Source: Platycnemis pennipes (lineage: Eukaryota; Arthropoda; Insecta; Odonata; Platycnemididae). From it: DNA of 64,000 nt. Both the position numbers and the translations under genes were made by a program. The stretch covers positions 140,510,615 to 140,574,614 of the forward strand of contig OW121848.1 of NCBI GenBank assembly GCA_933228895.1. Reading direction: 5' to 3'. Shown here piece after piece: positions 52,570 through 64,000 of this stretch (its first letter is position 1; the number at the start of each line of letters is the position of its first letter). Below the pieces are notes generated by a model. That model made no database searches and had not been told where the DNA came from. It saw nothing but the letters and a program-made list of their open reading frames with translations.

Positions 52570-52825
52570 ACGATATCGCGTAGATGTGTTGACTAGAGTA
52601 CTAGCTTTCCATCACGAGGGCCCGTGTTGGAATCCCGGCAGAAGCAGAGGTTATTTAGCGGATAGTATCGTTGTAGCAGTTCCCTACTTGAGTGCTGAAA
52701 AGTCAGTGCTTCAAAGCCAGCTTCAAAGTAGCCTGCCCGTCGGATGGGACGCTAAACCGCGGGCCTCTTGGCAGAATTCGGCAAAAGGCTTCTGCCTACG
52801 CCACCCTTTCTCCGTACCTTAAGGA
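52570..52825 (+). mobile_element. tRNA-derived SINE, family A, second copy
   Basis: CACGAGGGCCCGTGTTGGAATCCCG is a degraded tRNA-like B-box region. It is followed by TTGAGTGCT and CCGTCGGATGGGACGCTAAA, matching the body of the copy at 27565 in order and spacing class. It is more diverged and has a local duplication (CTTCAAAG twice near 52709-52727). Confidence 0.65.
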
Positions 52826-55800
52826 AAACTCTTACTATACCCCAGCGCCCAGCTATTTTTGATAGTGCACATTCCCTCAGCTGCCGCTCGCTTCACTTAA
52901 TAGCAATAAGTAGAGAAGACTGGTGTTTCATTGACAAACAATATGTTCGCAAGGATCTGCAACACAATTGGATATTAGCAGGTAATATCCCATTAGTATT
53001 AGTTCACCAGGTAATTGCTACAAAATGATTCCCGGATTATTAGCCAATTATAATGATATTATTTGTGATAGCAATACTATTTCATCAGTAACTAGAGATG
53101 ATTCGCTTAATCTTTTAAAAAGCTGTCCGTGCAGCACCTTTTGTTGCGCTCGGAACTTCCTTAGTGATGGAAATGAAAGCACGGCAAAGTTCTTTTTCTC
53201 CGGAGATATCCGTTGCGGGGCGATTTCCTTATTATAATGAATATTTGGAATGGTTATCTTCCCGACCTCGGGTTTCTCGGTGGGCGATAGACCATGAAGG
53301 CTACACGTGATGCCGAATGAAGATCCGCCTATCTCCCCCCTCGATGGAATAATTTACGAATCCAATGTTTGATTCGCCGTCAAGACACGAAACCATGAAT
53401 CCATTCCGAGAAGATTTTAGGCGCGGCTGCCGTGTCAGTCACAAGGAGAGTAGGAGGTATTCAGTAAATCTATTCGTCATAAAACCACCGGAAGAATGAC
53501 TATATTCCTCTTGGGAAAATTACGTAGCGCGCCCTCTTCTGAATGACGAATTGGTTGAAGGGAACATTTTCCGACGCTTCGGCTAATCGTGAAAGATAAA
53601 TTTATTCCACGCAATCAAAACGTTATTCAACAAGGCCAAACGAATTTAAGTGTCCTAGCTCAAACTACGCAGTGCGATTCTATGCGTTGATCCACATCGC
53701 CCGCAAATATATTTTTTCTAGGATTCCCGGGTCCTCCTGGATAGCAAGTGCGCCATGCAATGCACGGCAAATCTCTTGGTCAAGTGTTTCTGAGGCAGAG
53801 GAGGTTGGGCGGACGGACGTCTCTGAAATATTATATAATGAATATATCTCTTCATTAAGGATAAAGGTCTCCACTAAGGATAAGATTATTACAACCTATT
53901 TGATTAAGTTTCATGCTGAAATATCGGAATTACCTCAAGGTACGCCAAGTAAATCACTTATAAACAAGAAATTGACACTGAGTGCCAAACCATATTGGCG
54001 AAAAGATTTTATGAGGAGGATATTATTTGAAGGTAAGGAGTAGGTTTATTTGCAATGCGTAATTATTCATCGCTCGTAATTTACGATCAAGATTAAAAAC
54101 AGTTTTTCTAAGGCTCATTCGCCGATGTTCCACATCACTATTTCACCCGAACTAAAAAAGGAAAAGAAAAGAGTAAAGTGATTACAAGGCGTGGAAAGTA
54201 AATACTACTCTTTCCGGAACGAAAGTTAAGCGAATAAAATTATTCGACTTTTTTTAGCCAGCTAGGTAGTATTTTCTAACAGATAGCAAACTAAATGAAT
54301 CCTTTTCAGCGTGGGTAAAACATAACTACCCCATAATAAACAATGTTATAAACTTAACGTCATTATTTTTAATACTTTTTTCATACAAAATTCAAGCTAA
54401 AACATTGAGTGTCCACGCTAATCTGACCAATTGGCTTCCAGAATACAATTTCTGGATTAATGTTTTAAGGGGTAAACATTGATGCACAAATATTTACTCA
54501 GTGAATTAAGGGGACAATAAAAAAGTGATCCTAGAGAAAGAAAGTACTAATGGAATATATGATGACATCCAGGAAATACGAGCTTAATTTCAGGCATGAC
54601 CGGGATTGAGCTGTGACGAAACAACTCTTGAATAAACGACTTTAGATGATGATGTACGTATTGCGGTAAAGAGTATGTATTATTCCTACTGTTCTTTTAA
54701 ATACCCTTTGGCACAATTTTGTATCTATCGCCATCTACTATTTATTTTATGCTTAAGAATATTTATATTCCATGTCGGCGAGGTCACTATAAAAGTTGAC
54801 AATAAAAATTACTAACCATCAGATTACATTTTATTTTTATATTTAATTGCACGAAACCATTTCAACCCGCTTAATAGATGACATATTGAAGATTAAAGAA
54901 TGGCATGGCTAAAGTCACGCTTCAATAAATGAAGTGGTAAATTTTAGAGTTAGGCTAGATAATTGATGTACATTTATTATTTGGCCAATTGGAACACTCT
55001 TCACTCTTCTTTCTTGCGCAGTAAGTTCATTGTCTTGCAAAGGTCAATCGGGATGACCATTCGGTGGATGTGACATCGATTGATCAACCGTCTTCCTACT
55101 CTGCGACCTATTCCTAATAGGAAAAACATTGAAAATGGCGAACCTCTAAAATCGTCTAATGGCACGGGCACTGAAGTCACGAGGGAGAAAAATATAAATT
55201 TCTTTGTATTCATTAGTTTTCACCCCTCGATTTACACCCATCACTACAATGAATTCCATGAAAGTTGAAATGAGTTTGCAATAGGAAGGACTCCGCTAAT
55301 GAACGAATATTCCAACGAAGTGTATAAATTCCGGTTCAACTCCTATCAGTTACGATCAATCTTACAATCATCCGCTTTATCCGCAACAGGAAATGTATTC
55401 ATTCCTGGGGCATTCCTTAATGGTGCGAAGAAAGTTAACGAAAGTCTATTCCGGAATGTGCTTCGCAAGGGAACATTTTTCCTTCGGGTTGAAGTCGGAT
55501 GGAGTTTCTGCTGGGAACTCGGCAGGCGGGAAAATTTCTTTCTTACCGACGGAAAAGCAACGCTTGCCGGGCTTTGCTTCCAGCGTTGCTTGGGAACACG
55601 AAAACACCCTCTCGTTGTTTCACGGTGGACCAAGGAAACCCATCGCAACGCCACTCTCGGAGCGTGTGACGCCTAAAAACCTGACATTGACTGAACGCAT
55701 CAATTGGAAGCCGGAGCTTGCACGCGATACTTTTGAAGGTCTTGGAGAAGGAGTGGCATTCTGAGAAGGGCTGACCACTTCATTTAAAGCCGACCGGCAC

Positions 55801-56073
55801 ATCCCGGCTAAGGGATATTATTAGAAGATGATGGAGAAGGATATGTAATAGAAACAGCATTTCTTAGCTTATATACAACCGTTTAATATAACTTAATCTT
55901 AAGCTTAATCCCATGACCTAGAAAACCATCACGTACAGTATTCGAGCTCGCCTAGGTTATTATAGGAATACGAAGGAGAGAGGAGAGCTATATGAATAGG
56001 TTTTCAGATATTCCAATAACTTCGACACTATCTCAAAATTTAATCTACATTAACCTTTAGCTTAATCCTATGA
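52826..56073. other. Anonymous DNA
   Basis: About 3.2 kb. Frames of up to 125 codons (55299-55764 and 53672-54043) overlap others on the opposite strand and show no domain. No gene is supported. Confidence 0.4.
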
Positions 56074-56470
56074 TAGGGTTACCATAATGTTTTCCTTAAA
56101 ATCAGGGGCACACTGAAATTTTTACCTAATAAACCTGGGACATTTTGAAAAAAAAGGACATGCCAAATATAAAAATATTATAGCTATGCTACTCATTAAT
56201 TACCGCCATGAGCGGTATTACCTATTAAATATTAGTTATATTTACAATGGAAAGAAATAACATAGCCTCTAGTTATTTATATCATGTAAAATATCAGTGA
56301 TTATTAATATCGATAGAGCAATCGAAATAATTGCTATTAACGTGGAAAAATCCGTTTACTAACTTTTACCTTGTAGATACTTAAAAAAAAAGTGGGACTA
56401 CGAAATAACTCGGGACTTTTTCAATAAAAACGGAACTGTTCCAGTAGAAACGGGACGGATGGGAACCCTA
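56074..56470. mobile_element. hAT-type MITE, second family
   Basis: The ends are inverted repeats TAGGGTTACCAT / TAGGGTTCCCAT (one mismatch). Flanks are TCCTATGA (56066-56073) and TCCAATGA (56471-56478), an 8-base duplication with one mismatch. Inside, near both ends, GGGAC and CTGGGACATTTTG segments are oppositely arranged. No transposase is present. It is older than the copy at 19652. Confidence 0.75.
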
Positions 56471-56489
56471 TCCAATGACGAAAACAAAA

Positions 56490-56580
56490 ACCAGGCAGTA
56501 GGAAGGAATCGAACCCGCGACCTTAGGGTTGGCAAGCCGATGACTATGACTACCATGGCGGTGGGAAGGATTGAAAAAGG
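56490..56580 (-). mobile_element. tRNA-like SINE head
   Basis: The minus strand carries GGTCGCGGGTTCGATTCC, with a perfect B box GGTTCGATTCC (plus 56505-56515), and an A-box-like CATGGTAGTCATAGTCATC upstream. The body and target duplication were not resolved. It could be a tRNA pseudogene, but the anticodon arm does not look functional. Confidence 0.5.
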
Positions 56581-59264
56581 GAGTGGAAAATCACCTGTCC
56601 ACGGAAAACCATTTATGCAAGAAACAAGAGTCGCAAACGATTCACAGTTTTGAAGCACGATTTATGGAGACAGATGAAGATCTGAACGTAATTTACACAC
56701 TCTCTTAAACACGGTTCCACACAAAAACCAGTCCTGGTTCATAGTAACAGGTCAGGAATCTGGACTTCCGCGTCTGCTGACCGGCCACCGTTCTAATTGA
56801 TCCCCGTCTGCAGTTGTGAAATTCTCACGGAGACACTTCGATGATGGAATGTCGCGGTCGCTCTTTTTTTATTAATTTTGAACGGGTGGATAGCAAATCA
56901 TTACAGGAGTCCGCTTTCAAGTAAATATGAAGAGGTAGTTTCTGTTCTTTCACGTTTAAATCAGTTTCGGCCGTCTTCACACCGTCGCAGTGACAAAAGT
57001 TGCGGCCAAATTCCCACGGCTGGAATAGGAGCGGCATTAGTATCCGCCAAAATCTTTATAGCTTCCGCTACTCCTTCGGCCATGCAATCTATCGCTTATG
57101 CTGTCGAGGAATGCACCTTCCTAAAAAGATAATAGAATTTTCGTTAACAGTCGGAATAGCGATAACTTCACAAGTTACAAAAAAAACGTTTTGGATTAAT
57201 ATTAGAAAAAAAAACTGAATACAGGCACGTTTCCCAGCGGCTAATTTTGGTTGATCGGTATCGCATGAAATTGAATATTTCCTAAAACGTTGTTTCTCTC
57301 ACGCAACTGAGAAAAACTCAATTGAGAAATGTGTTTTGCAATCCCAAACACCAGATAATACTACAGCAGATATCATGGAGATTAATACTGATGGCACGGT
57401 CGAATGTGAAATTGCCGAAAAACATGGTATTAATCTTCGCGAAATTGACGTTTTACACACCTCGATAGGAGAAATTTATTTTATCTTAAAAATTACCCTT
57501 ATAATGAGAACTGAACATCCAGATGTGGGAAATACAAATAAATTGAAACATGTCGCCGCCAATAATCACAAGTACGTCATACTGAACGCACGTAAAGCGT
57601 TTTACTTTTGTCCTTGGAGGAGGTGAAGTCAGGAGTAACTTTTTTGTTGCTGTTCCGACTTGGAGTCAAACTTATTTAAAAAGGCCTAGATAGTACCATT
57701 CCAACCTAAGTTTTGGCCTAATTTTTTTTACCATCCGAATTTGCAAATATTCATGCTTCTGTTGCATAGAATCTTGAATTTCTCAGAATATGATGAGACA
57801 ACTGAATTACGTACAGCCATTGTGTCTGATAAGTTGATGCGCAACAACGTTCTTCCGCTTCCCTCCCCTCTGACCAGAGAAAGCCTTCGAACCTGAAAAT
57901 TAGGCTCAGATACATTCCAAACCATGGCCTGCGCAATATCACAGAATTCCATTCAATTATCATCAAATGACGTTCAGAATAGCCGGACTGTGTTCCCTAA
58001 AAGAGAGAGAGAGAGAATGGCAGTATTGAATTATGATCGGTATTGTTTAAAGTTGTGTGTCTTTTTCGGGTTCACTCTCCTCGCGCACGTGTTTCCGAAT
58101 AACTTGGTGGCCGGTTTCGTCATTCAAGTCGCGCTGATCCGGTTTCTATTCCGGGCTCTCCGATATCAAGCTCCCTGTTCAAAATCCTCATTGACGCCCG
58201 AAAAGAGCATTTCTTTGACCTTTATCGAATAGGAATTATTTGAAGGCATGGGTTTTCATTATAATGGCAATAAAAAAATGATCATCGTGGAACAGGAAAC
58301 TCAGGCCCACTCAGACAGTCATTGACCATTTGCTCTGATGTAGGCGATTGCCCAATCACGGAGAAGAGGATGACGCCTTCCCTTCTCCTGTCAGACGTCT
58401 GCAAACTTTTTTTTTTAGCAAATCGCACGGTGGTTTTATGGTCCCGATATTCAAGTTTTTTAAACTTGAAGATCACCAAATTTTTCGATGCTTGAAACGT
58501 ACGTCACCTTGCATGCTGTGTAAACGTACAATGGACCTGACGTACATACATACGACATGACCAAACGGACAATACGTCTGACCCACATAATATTGATAAG
58601 TGACTTCGAATTAAGTGGTATTAGAGCTATTAAGTTCATGCCGAAGCCAGATGTTTGGTGATAGTTAACTCGCTACCAAACATCTTCGAGATGACTTTCA
58701 GTGTACTTTGTAGATGTAGACGTAAACATACATTTAATGCAATGGCTACGTACGCGTTGTGTTTCAGGATAAGTCGGAATGTTCAGCTATATGAGAAATT
58801 GTCTGTGGAGTAATTGACCGCTGAGCGATTTTCCACCAGTAATCAGTACCTATCTCTTCGAATATTGAAAGTTTTTCTGTTGACCGCTTCAAGTTTTTTC
58901 AATTTTTACTCATTAATACGTACCAAGTTTTGGAATCTGATCGAAAATTTACTCCAAGCTCCTCATATCGAGCTATTCCATTACTTTGCATGCAAACATC
59001 TAAGATCCTCTCGCTCGGAATGTGTTTGTCATACTATCATGCTATTCTTTATGGATTTCTTTATGGCATGATATACTGACCACCGTATTCTGGAAGGAAC
59101 GATAAACCGATAAACGATAAACCGATGAACGATTTCATTACATTTCAAAGCGTAACACAGCTGGGTTATAGTGAGAAAGTTCTTTGCCACACTGATTCAT
59201 AATTGGTTACAGAAATATTCTTTTAATTTATTCTTCTCCAAGCTCCTAATGTATTGCCGATACA
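56581..59264. other. Anonymous DNA
   Basis: No supported gene. It contains a short GA run at about 58001-58015 (AGAGAGAGAGAGAGA) and a small palindrome TCAAGTTT-TTT-AAACTTGA near 58452-58470. Confidence 0.4.
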
Positions 59265-59390
59265 TCATCATCGGTCAACAATCCTAGGATTGGTTTGACC
59301 CAGCCCTCCACTCGATTCTTCTATAGGCCAACCTCTTCATATTGACGTAACTCCTCTCTTATACATCCTTCACAACTTGATAACCACAAT
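59265..59390 (-). mobile_element. RTE-like LINE 3' terminus, short copy
   Basis: The plus strand begins CATCATCATCGGTCAACAAT (tail in reverse), then CCTAGGATTGGTTTGACC and ACATCCTTCACAACTTGATA, matching the 3' end of the copy at 21236. Only about 120 bases remain. Confidence 0.75.
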
Positions 59391-60479
59391 TTTTCGATGC
59401 TTCCACAACCTCGCTCTGTAGGTGTCAAAAATTTTTATGGCAATGGAAACGCAGGAAAATAATATGCTTAATTTCTTGGTAGTTTACTGTATGCTAGTCA
59501 ACTTGAAGAGAGTACTTCAAACATTAACAATTACATGAAAATCACGGGAGGAATAAAAACAAAATCTAATCCAAAATAAATCCGTAAAAGTAACGGCGAT
59601 AGCTAAAAGTAAGCAAAATTTGTTTGGTGTTCTTGAGATAGCGACGTGCATTAAATTTTTGCGAACGCTCATGAGGATGTTTTCATGAATAGATATAGCT
59701 CATGAAAACACACTTACATTTCTCCTCAAGAAAATAAATGGGAGGGGTACACGGATGATGCGAGCAAACGTAATAAAATCACAATAATCGGAAGTGTGCC
59801 GTTTTGAATCCCATCCCAGGCATTCAAGTTCTGCCACCACCGTGAGTTATGCTATAAAGTAATTTCAACACTCCAGACGCTCACGACCGTGAAAAACGCA
59901 CATAAAATCATCTCGACGACTCGTGTGATAATCCATTCCCAGCAGTGGATAGAAGGGCACGAGGGAATCCATGGTTTTGAGAGCGATTCGAATCTTTCCG
60001 AAAGCATCGGTGTATAGGTAAACTGTATTTGGTGTAGTACCGATAATTCCGGTAGCGAACTGGCCACTTATTACGGCACATAGGAGACAGAACTCATTGC
60101 GAGAACCGATCGAAGAATAGAGACTGAAAAGGAGGGAATCGAAATCCGAACGAATGAAATGGAACTATGAACTTTATATTTGCCTCGAATCTAAGATGAA
60201 GTATTTCTTCAAGTGCATGGGATTACGTCAAACATTAAGGTTACGGGTAAACAGAAGAAGAAAAGAGGATAAAACCAGTATTTAACTCGTGAAACAAGAG
60301 CACGAAGAGGTGGATGAATGGAGAGCAGAATAACCAGCGATGGACGAGGCAACAAATTCTCACATTTCAGATTTCAAATTCAGTGTCATAGCCCGGGCGA
60401 AGAGACTTTTACACCTGAGGAAGAAATCTGAAAGATTTAAATACTGAGAATGTTTAAACATAATGGAGAAATGGATTTA
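59391..60479. other. Anonymous DNA
   Basis: AT-rich, no supported gene. A weak B-box-like GTTTTGAATCCCA near 59802-59814 was not enough to call a SINE. Confidence 0.4.
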
Positions 60480-60765
60480 TCAAAATGCTAATGAATTACT
60501 AGAAGAGCAAGAGAAAAATGTCTGATTAGAATTTAAAAAGTAAGGTTCTACTTTATCGGATACATTTATGACATGATGATTTCATGAAGACCATCACATA
60601 GGGAAAAGGGAATGGAAAGAGCGACAAGGCACCAAGTCCTACGAGTTATACGGAGCAAGTTGAGAATTATCTGAAAGAGAGGAAACATGTTAATTAGTAA
60701 TAAAAAGTTATCCGATAAAAGAACTGGGTGGAGATATAAGTCAAATAAACCATTCGATTGAAACA
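60480..60765 (+). mobile_element. Probable heavily decayed RTE-like LINE 3' end
   Basis: With stops and shifts the plus strand gives FIGYIYDMMI where related copies have FIGHILRHDS. Later KLSDKRTGWRYKSN appears where they have RLSNRRIEWSANQS. Order and spacing fit the C-terminus, but the similarity is weak. Confidence 0.45.
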
Positions 60766-60999
60766 TACTAATGAATTTATGTGGTTATTTAGAAATTCTT
60801 TGTGAGGCCTCCGAAAGTTTTGGCTATGGAGAAAACCGAGAAAAATGATGGACCGATTTGTTTACATGGGCATATTATTGTTTTAATTGAGACGAATATG
60901 AAAGAGTCGACGAGAAAGAAAACACCTTGGCATGAAATATTGGTCACTTTGAATCGATATAATTTTTGAATCAAAATTACAAGTTACAACGAGATCTGA

Positions 61000-61270
61000 T
61001 CGAATCTGAGCCGGTTGCTGGAGGTTTCTGCCTCCCTCTGCCGGGAGGGACGCGTAGAAATGTCCCTAACTCTCCGGGAATCTCCCGGAATTCCGGGAGT
61101 GGTGGAAAAACCAGCCGCCTGACCGGCCCGGCCACCGGAGGAACGCGGGAGGGAAGGTGGCGGCAAAGAGTGAGAGCGAGTGCGTATGTTTGTGTGTCGA
61201 TGGGAGGGAAAGAGAGAAAGAAAGAAAGTCCCCGGAAGTGCGGCGCCGGAATGCTTGGTCCATAAGTGGC
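61000..61270. promoter_or_regulatory. GC-rich island, possible promoter or 5' exon
   Basis: CpG-rich patch with nested palindromes (CTCCGGGAATCTCCCGGAAT and CCGGGAG repeats near 61072-61100) and frames open on both strands. It is a candidate regulatory region only. No core promoter or splice donor could be assigned with confidence. Confidence 0.25.
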
Positions 61271-62334
61271 CCGAGGGGATCCAAAAGGTGGGATTGGGCG
61301 TTCAAAAGGGGAATGACTGGGTGAAATATGTGCAGAGCGTTTCAAAAATAACCTTACAGTGTGTTCTCAATTCAATAAAGGAAAAAAAGTGCCAGCGAAC
61401 GTGTCCCAAAACATTTATTTCGAGTCACTACCTCATAAATCGAAGACAAAATGTATCCAACCATACCATAGACTGTAAATAGTACCTATTCTTCTAAACG
61501 ACGGAGTAGAACAGCATGCGTTTATGCTCGCCTGAACCCGATACCTCGAATTTCCACCTGGAACCAACCCTTAAAAGATTCCGTTATTCAAGAACGAAAC
61601 CAAATACAGAAGTTCTTTACTACCAGTCAATGATCAAACTTTCCAATCGCGTATTAAGTGTTGTCGAACATCTAGTGTGAATAGAAAAGATTTTGTAAAC
61701 ATTCGTAGTAGCATGTTAAAAGTGTAAGGTGTTCGGACTCTCTCCGGTATGTTTTAGAAACATTTTGAATTCAAAGGTTTGACACAAGGAAATCATGTTC
61801 AGTATGTCTCTTTAGAGTTTTGACCTGATTGATTGCAACTTTCTTTTCGTTTTCATTTAAATGAGTACAATTTTTAAAAGGTATTGTATTGTATTTTCCA
61901 AATAAACGTTCGTGGCCACCAGTTAATTCTATTTCTTACATGTTGTATGGGGATTAACCTCTCAAATTATCCGTGCGTTACAAATCTAACCTCTATTATT
62001 TCACAGAGTTCACGATCCGGAGGAGAGAGGAGATACATAGGTATGTCAGGAAGTTTCAAGAAGACAATTTCAAGAGATGAACAACTGAGTTGGCTCAATC
62101 GAAGAAAAGAAATGCGCATTAGTACCTACACAGACGAACTGATGAAATGTCTGCTAGACGACAGTCATGAAAATTCACGGCGAAAGAACGAGAATTTTTG
62201 CGCAAGCATTATAGAATGAATTTTTTTCCAAGGATTGCCATCGCTACTAACACAAAAACAGATTCCACCTCTCTTCTGAAGGTACTCGTGGAATAATTTA
62301 GTCCAATGACTACACAGTCAACAGGTAGCTACCA

Positions 62335-62420
62335 ATCTTTAATCCGACAATTGTTAGCTAATGGGTTATCATTGCACAAATCGAGTCAAGGGAGTGGCAA
62401 GTTTGAGTCTCATCTACCAC
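62335..62420 (+). mobile_element. Possible decayed tRNA-like SINE head
   Basis: TTAGCTAATGGGTTATCATTG resembles the A-box region of the family A copy at 27577. AGTTTGAGTCTC about 35 bases later is a poor B box. No body match was found. Confidence 0.3.
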
Positions 62421-64000
62421 TGGGTACAGGGTAATTTTATTTAAAAATGTTGATTAACTTTTAAAAAACTCGAATCCCTCTCATCTTCTAATCTTGCCAA
62501 TGCACCCTTTACTGTCCCTATGATTGTATGTCACTCCTAATAATAGATACAATTTGCTTACCAACGAATTATTAAATCCGGTTTATATTCCTCAAATATG
62601 GAATACCAGTCATTAGATCAGGAGTTTTTACAAATTGAGACAATATGTACTAATAGCCCTCCAACTAAAAGTGAAACTCATAAAAATTATAAAGCATCAC
62701 CGCGTCAGACTTAAATAATAAAGTGAAAAAGAGGGAGCAAGCGAAAATATATACATCCAGTGGGTGTACAATTGTCGGATACGTGGAGATACGAGGTTTG
62801 AATGAAAATTGGGTTAACTCCCGACCTACAAATGCTGAAAAGTTCAGCTGTTACAAAAGATATTCAGTCGTCATCAAACTAATGTCTCAAGAGAAATAGA
62901 GGTCTCTTGATGATTCAGCGGTATGAGAGGAAAATTTTTATATGGTATCCAAAGAGCATTTTCACCGTGCTAGATCTGAACAAAAGAATAATGCCACCAA
63001 AAAATGTTTGAATGTATTCTAACCGAATGTAGGCATTGAAACGATTCCTGTGGGTCACAAAAAATAAAATCTCTATTTCCAAAATAAAATTATTGGTACT
63101 AAAAATCAGTACTATGAGCACTAATTAAATTGTGACTAATAATATTAGTACTACAAGCACTAATTTTGATGCCTTGCTAGAGACCTTTCCCATTTATTTG
63201 GATATCATTAATTGATCAGAGTATTCAATACTGAACTGAGGAAGGTCTCCAGTTGAATATATAAGGGGATAGTCTAGGAAATTTGTTCATGCCTACAACT
63301 TAACACGAAATCTATATTTTTTGCCGAGAGAATCATACAGAGCGAAAACTGTAAATCCTTAAAGAAAGATCATGTTTCACAAAAAACAGCGGTGAATAGC
63401 GCCATCACTGCATAATTTATATGTATAAATAGTTTGTTTAGCTTTTTGATCAAGTGGAAGCATTTCATTTTGGGCCTTTCATAGCAGCTCTTCCATTCAA
63501 TCAATCTTGTATTTTTCCGCAGATTATGAACGCTTTAAGACGATAAGTTTGGGTTTAAGTTTCCAAAGTTTCTTTCTCCTCAAATCTCTTCGGTTTGAAA
63601 GCGAGTTACGGCATACCAATGCTTCCAGATCTCTCCTTCGGCGGATTTTGTTTTTGAGGATTCGAATGCGTTTGGCCCCTAATCCGAGGAGCAAGGCATG
63701 AATAATCCCCGGCCTTAAAGATAAGATACTGGGAGAAAACTGAATTGGTCAGTGAATTACGGATCCATCCGCCACAAAAAAATGAAAAGAAAAAAAAAAC
63801 GCCCGTATCTGTTCATCACGCTCGAAATCAGACATCAGCCGTCCCTTCATGAAATTCCTTCGACGACCCTGAAAAAAAGAATCTTTTCACGAGTGGATAT
63901 CTCGATGATGGGAAGTGGAAAGACGGCAGAGTCAAACGTAGAATGTAAACCACGACAGATGCGTGACGGGAAGATATAGGCGGTGCAGCGAGCGTGAATG

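Larger units (their letters stand above)
60766..64000. other. Right end of the window, no supported gene
   Basis: Apart from the GC-rich patch at 61000-61270 and a possible SINE relic at 62335-62420, nothing recognised. Frames at 61884-62219 and 63507-63979 are short, lack splice context and match no family. Confidence 0.4.

Noticed and set aside
55299..55764. Two plus-strand frames of about 123-125 codons with an opposing minus frame
   Set aside because: Mutually overlapping in different frames with no family resemblance; treated as chance in GC-richer sequence.

Overview
This is a nuclear window from an arthropod, most likely an insect. It is AT-rich, intron-rich and full of transposon remnants. 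The insect call rests on one clearly recognisable gene, a group VI chitinase of the Cht6 type, read on the minus strand. It also rests on the repeat types present: tRNA-derived SINEs, LINE 3' ends, a Penelope-like element and hAT MITEs. The order cannot be fixed from sequence alone.

Cht6 occupies about 0.95-35.6 kb. Eleven coding exons can be joined with consistent splice phases: 35451-35577 (signal peptide), 18306-18509, 15472-15731, 10582-10706, 10005-10143, 9405-9590, 7841-7966, 7330-7493, 5881-6059, 4362-4484 and 953-1097. They encode about 592 residues: signal peptide, complete GH18 catalytic domain, Thr-rich linker, six-cysteine CBM14 chitin-binding domain and the start of a second Ser/Thr-rich region. 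The reading frame is still open at the last donor, so the rest of the gene lies beyond the left edge. The first coding exon starts with ATG immediately after a splice acceptor, so at least one non-coding 5' exon is expected further right. Intron 7 uses a GC donor.

The introns carry the repeats. Intron 10 holds a 1.75-kb foldback-like element with palindrome-rich ends and a promoter-like core. Intron 1 (17 kb) holds an intact hAT MITE, a LINE 3' end, a decayed tRNA-like SINE, a Penelope-like remnant with a GIY-YIG motif and hammerhead-like 3' end, a SINE, a 5.4-kb satellite of about 48 monomers (111/112 bp) and a CR1-type LINE fragment.

From 35.6 to 64 kb no protein-coding gene could be supported. 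This stretch holds several GC-rich islands (about 36.8-37.4, 50.1-50.7 and 61.0-61.3 kb) that could be promoters or 5' exons, an intact SINE with an 11-bp target duplication, a second hAT MITE, more LINE ends, and otherwise anonymous AT-rich DNA. No CRISPR, rRNA or functional tRNA gene was seen.
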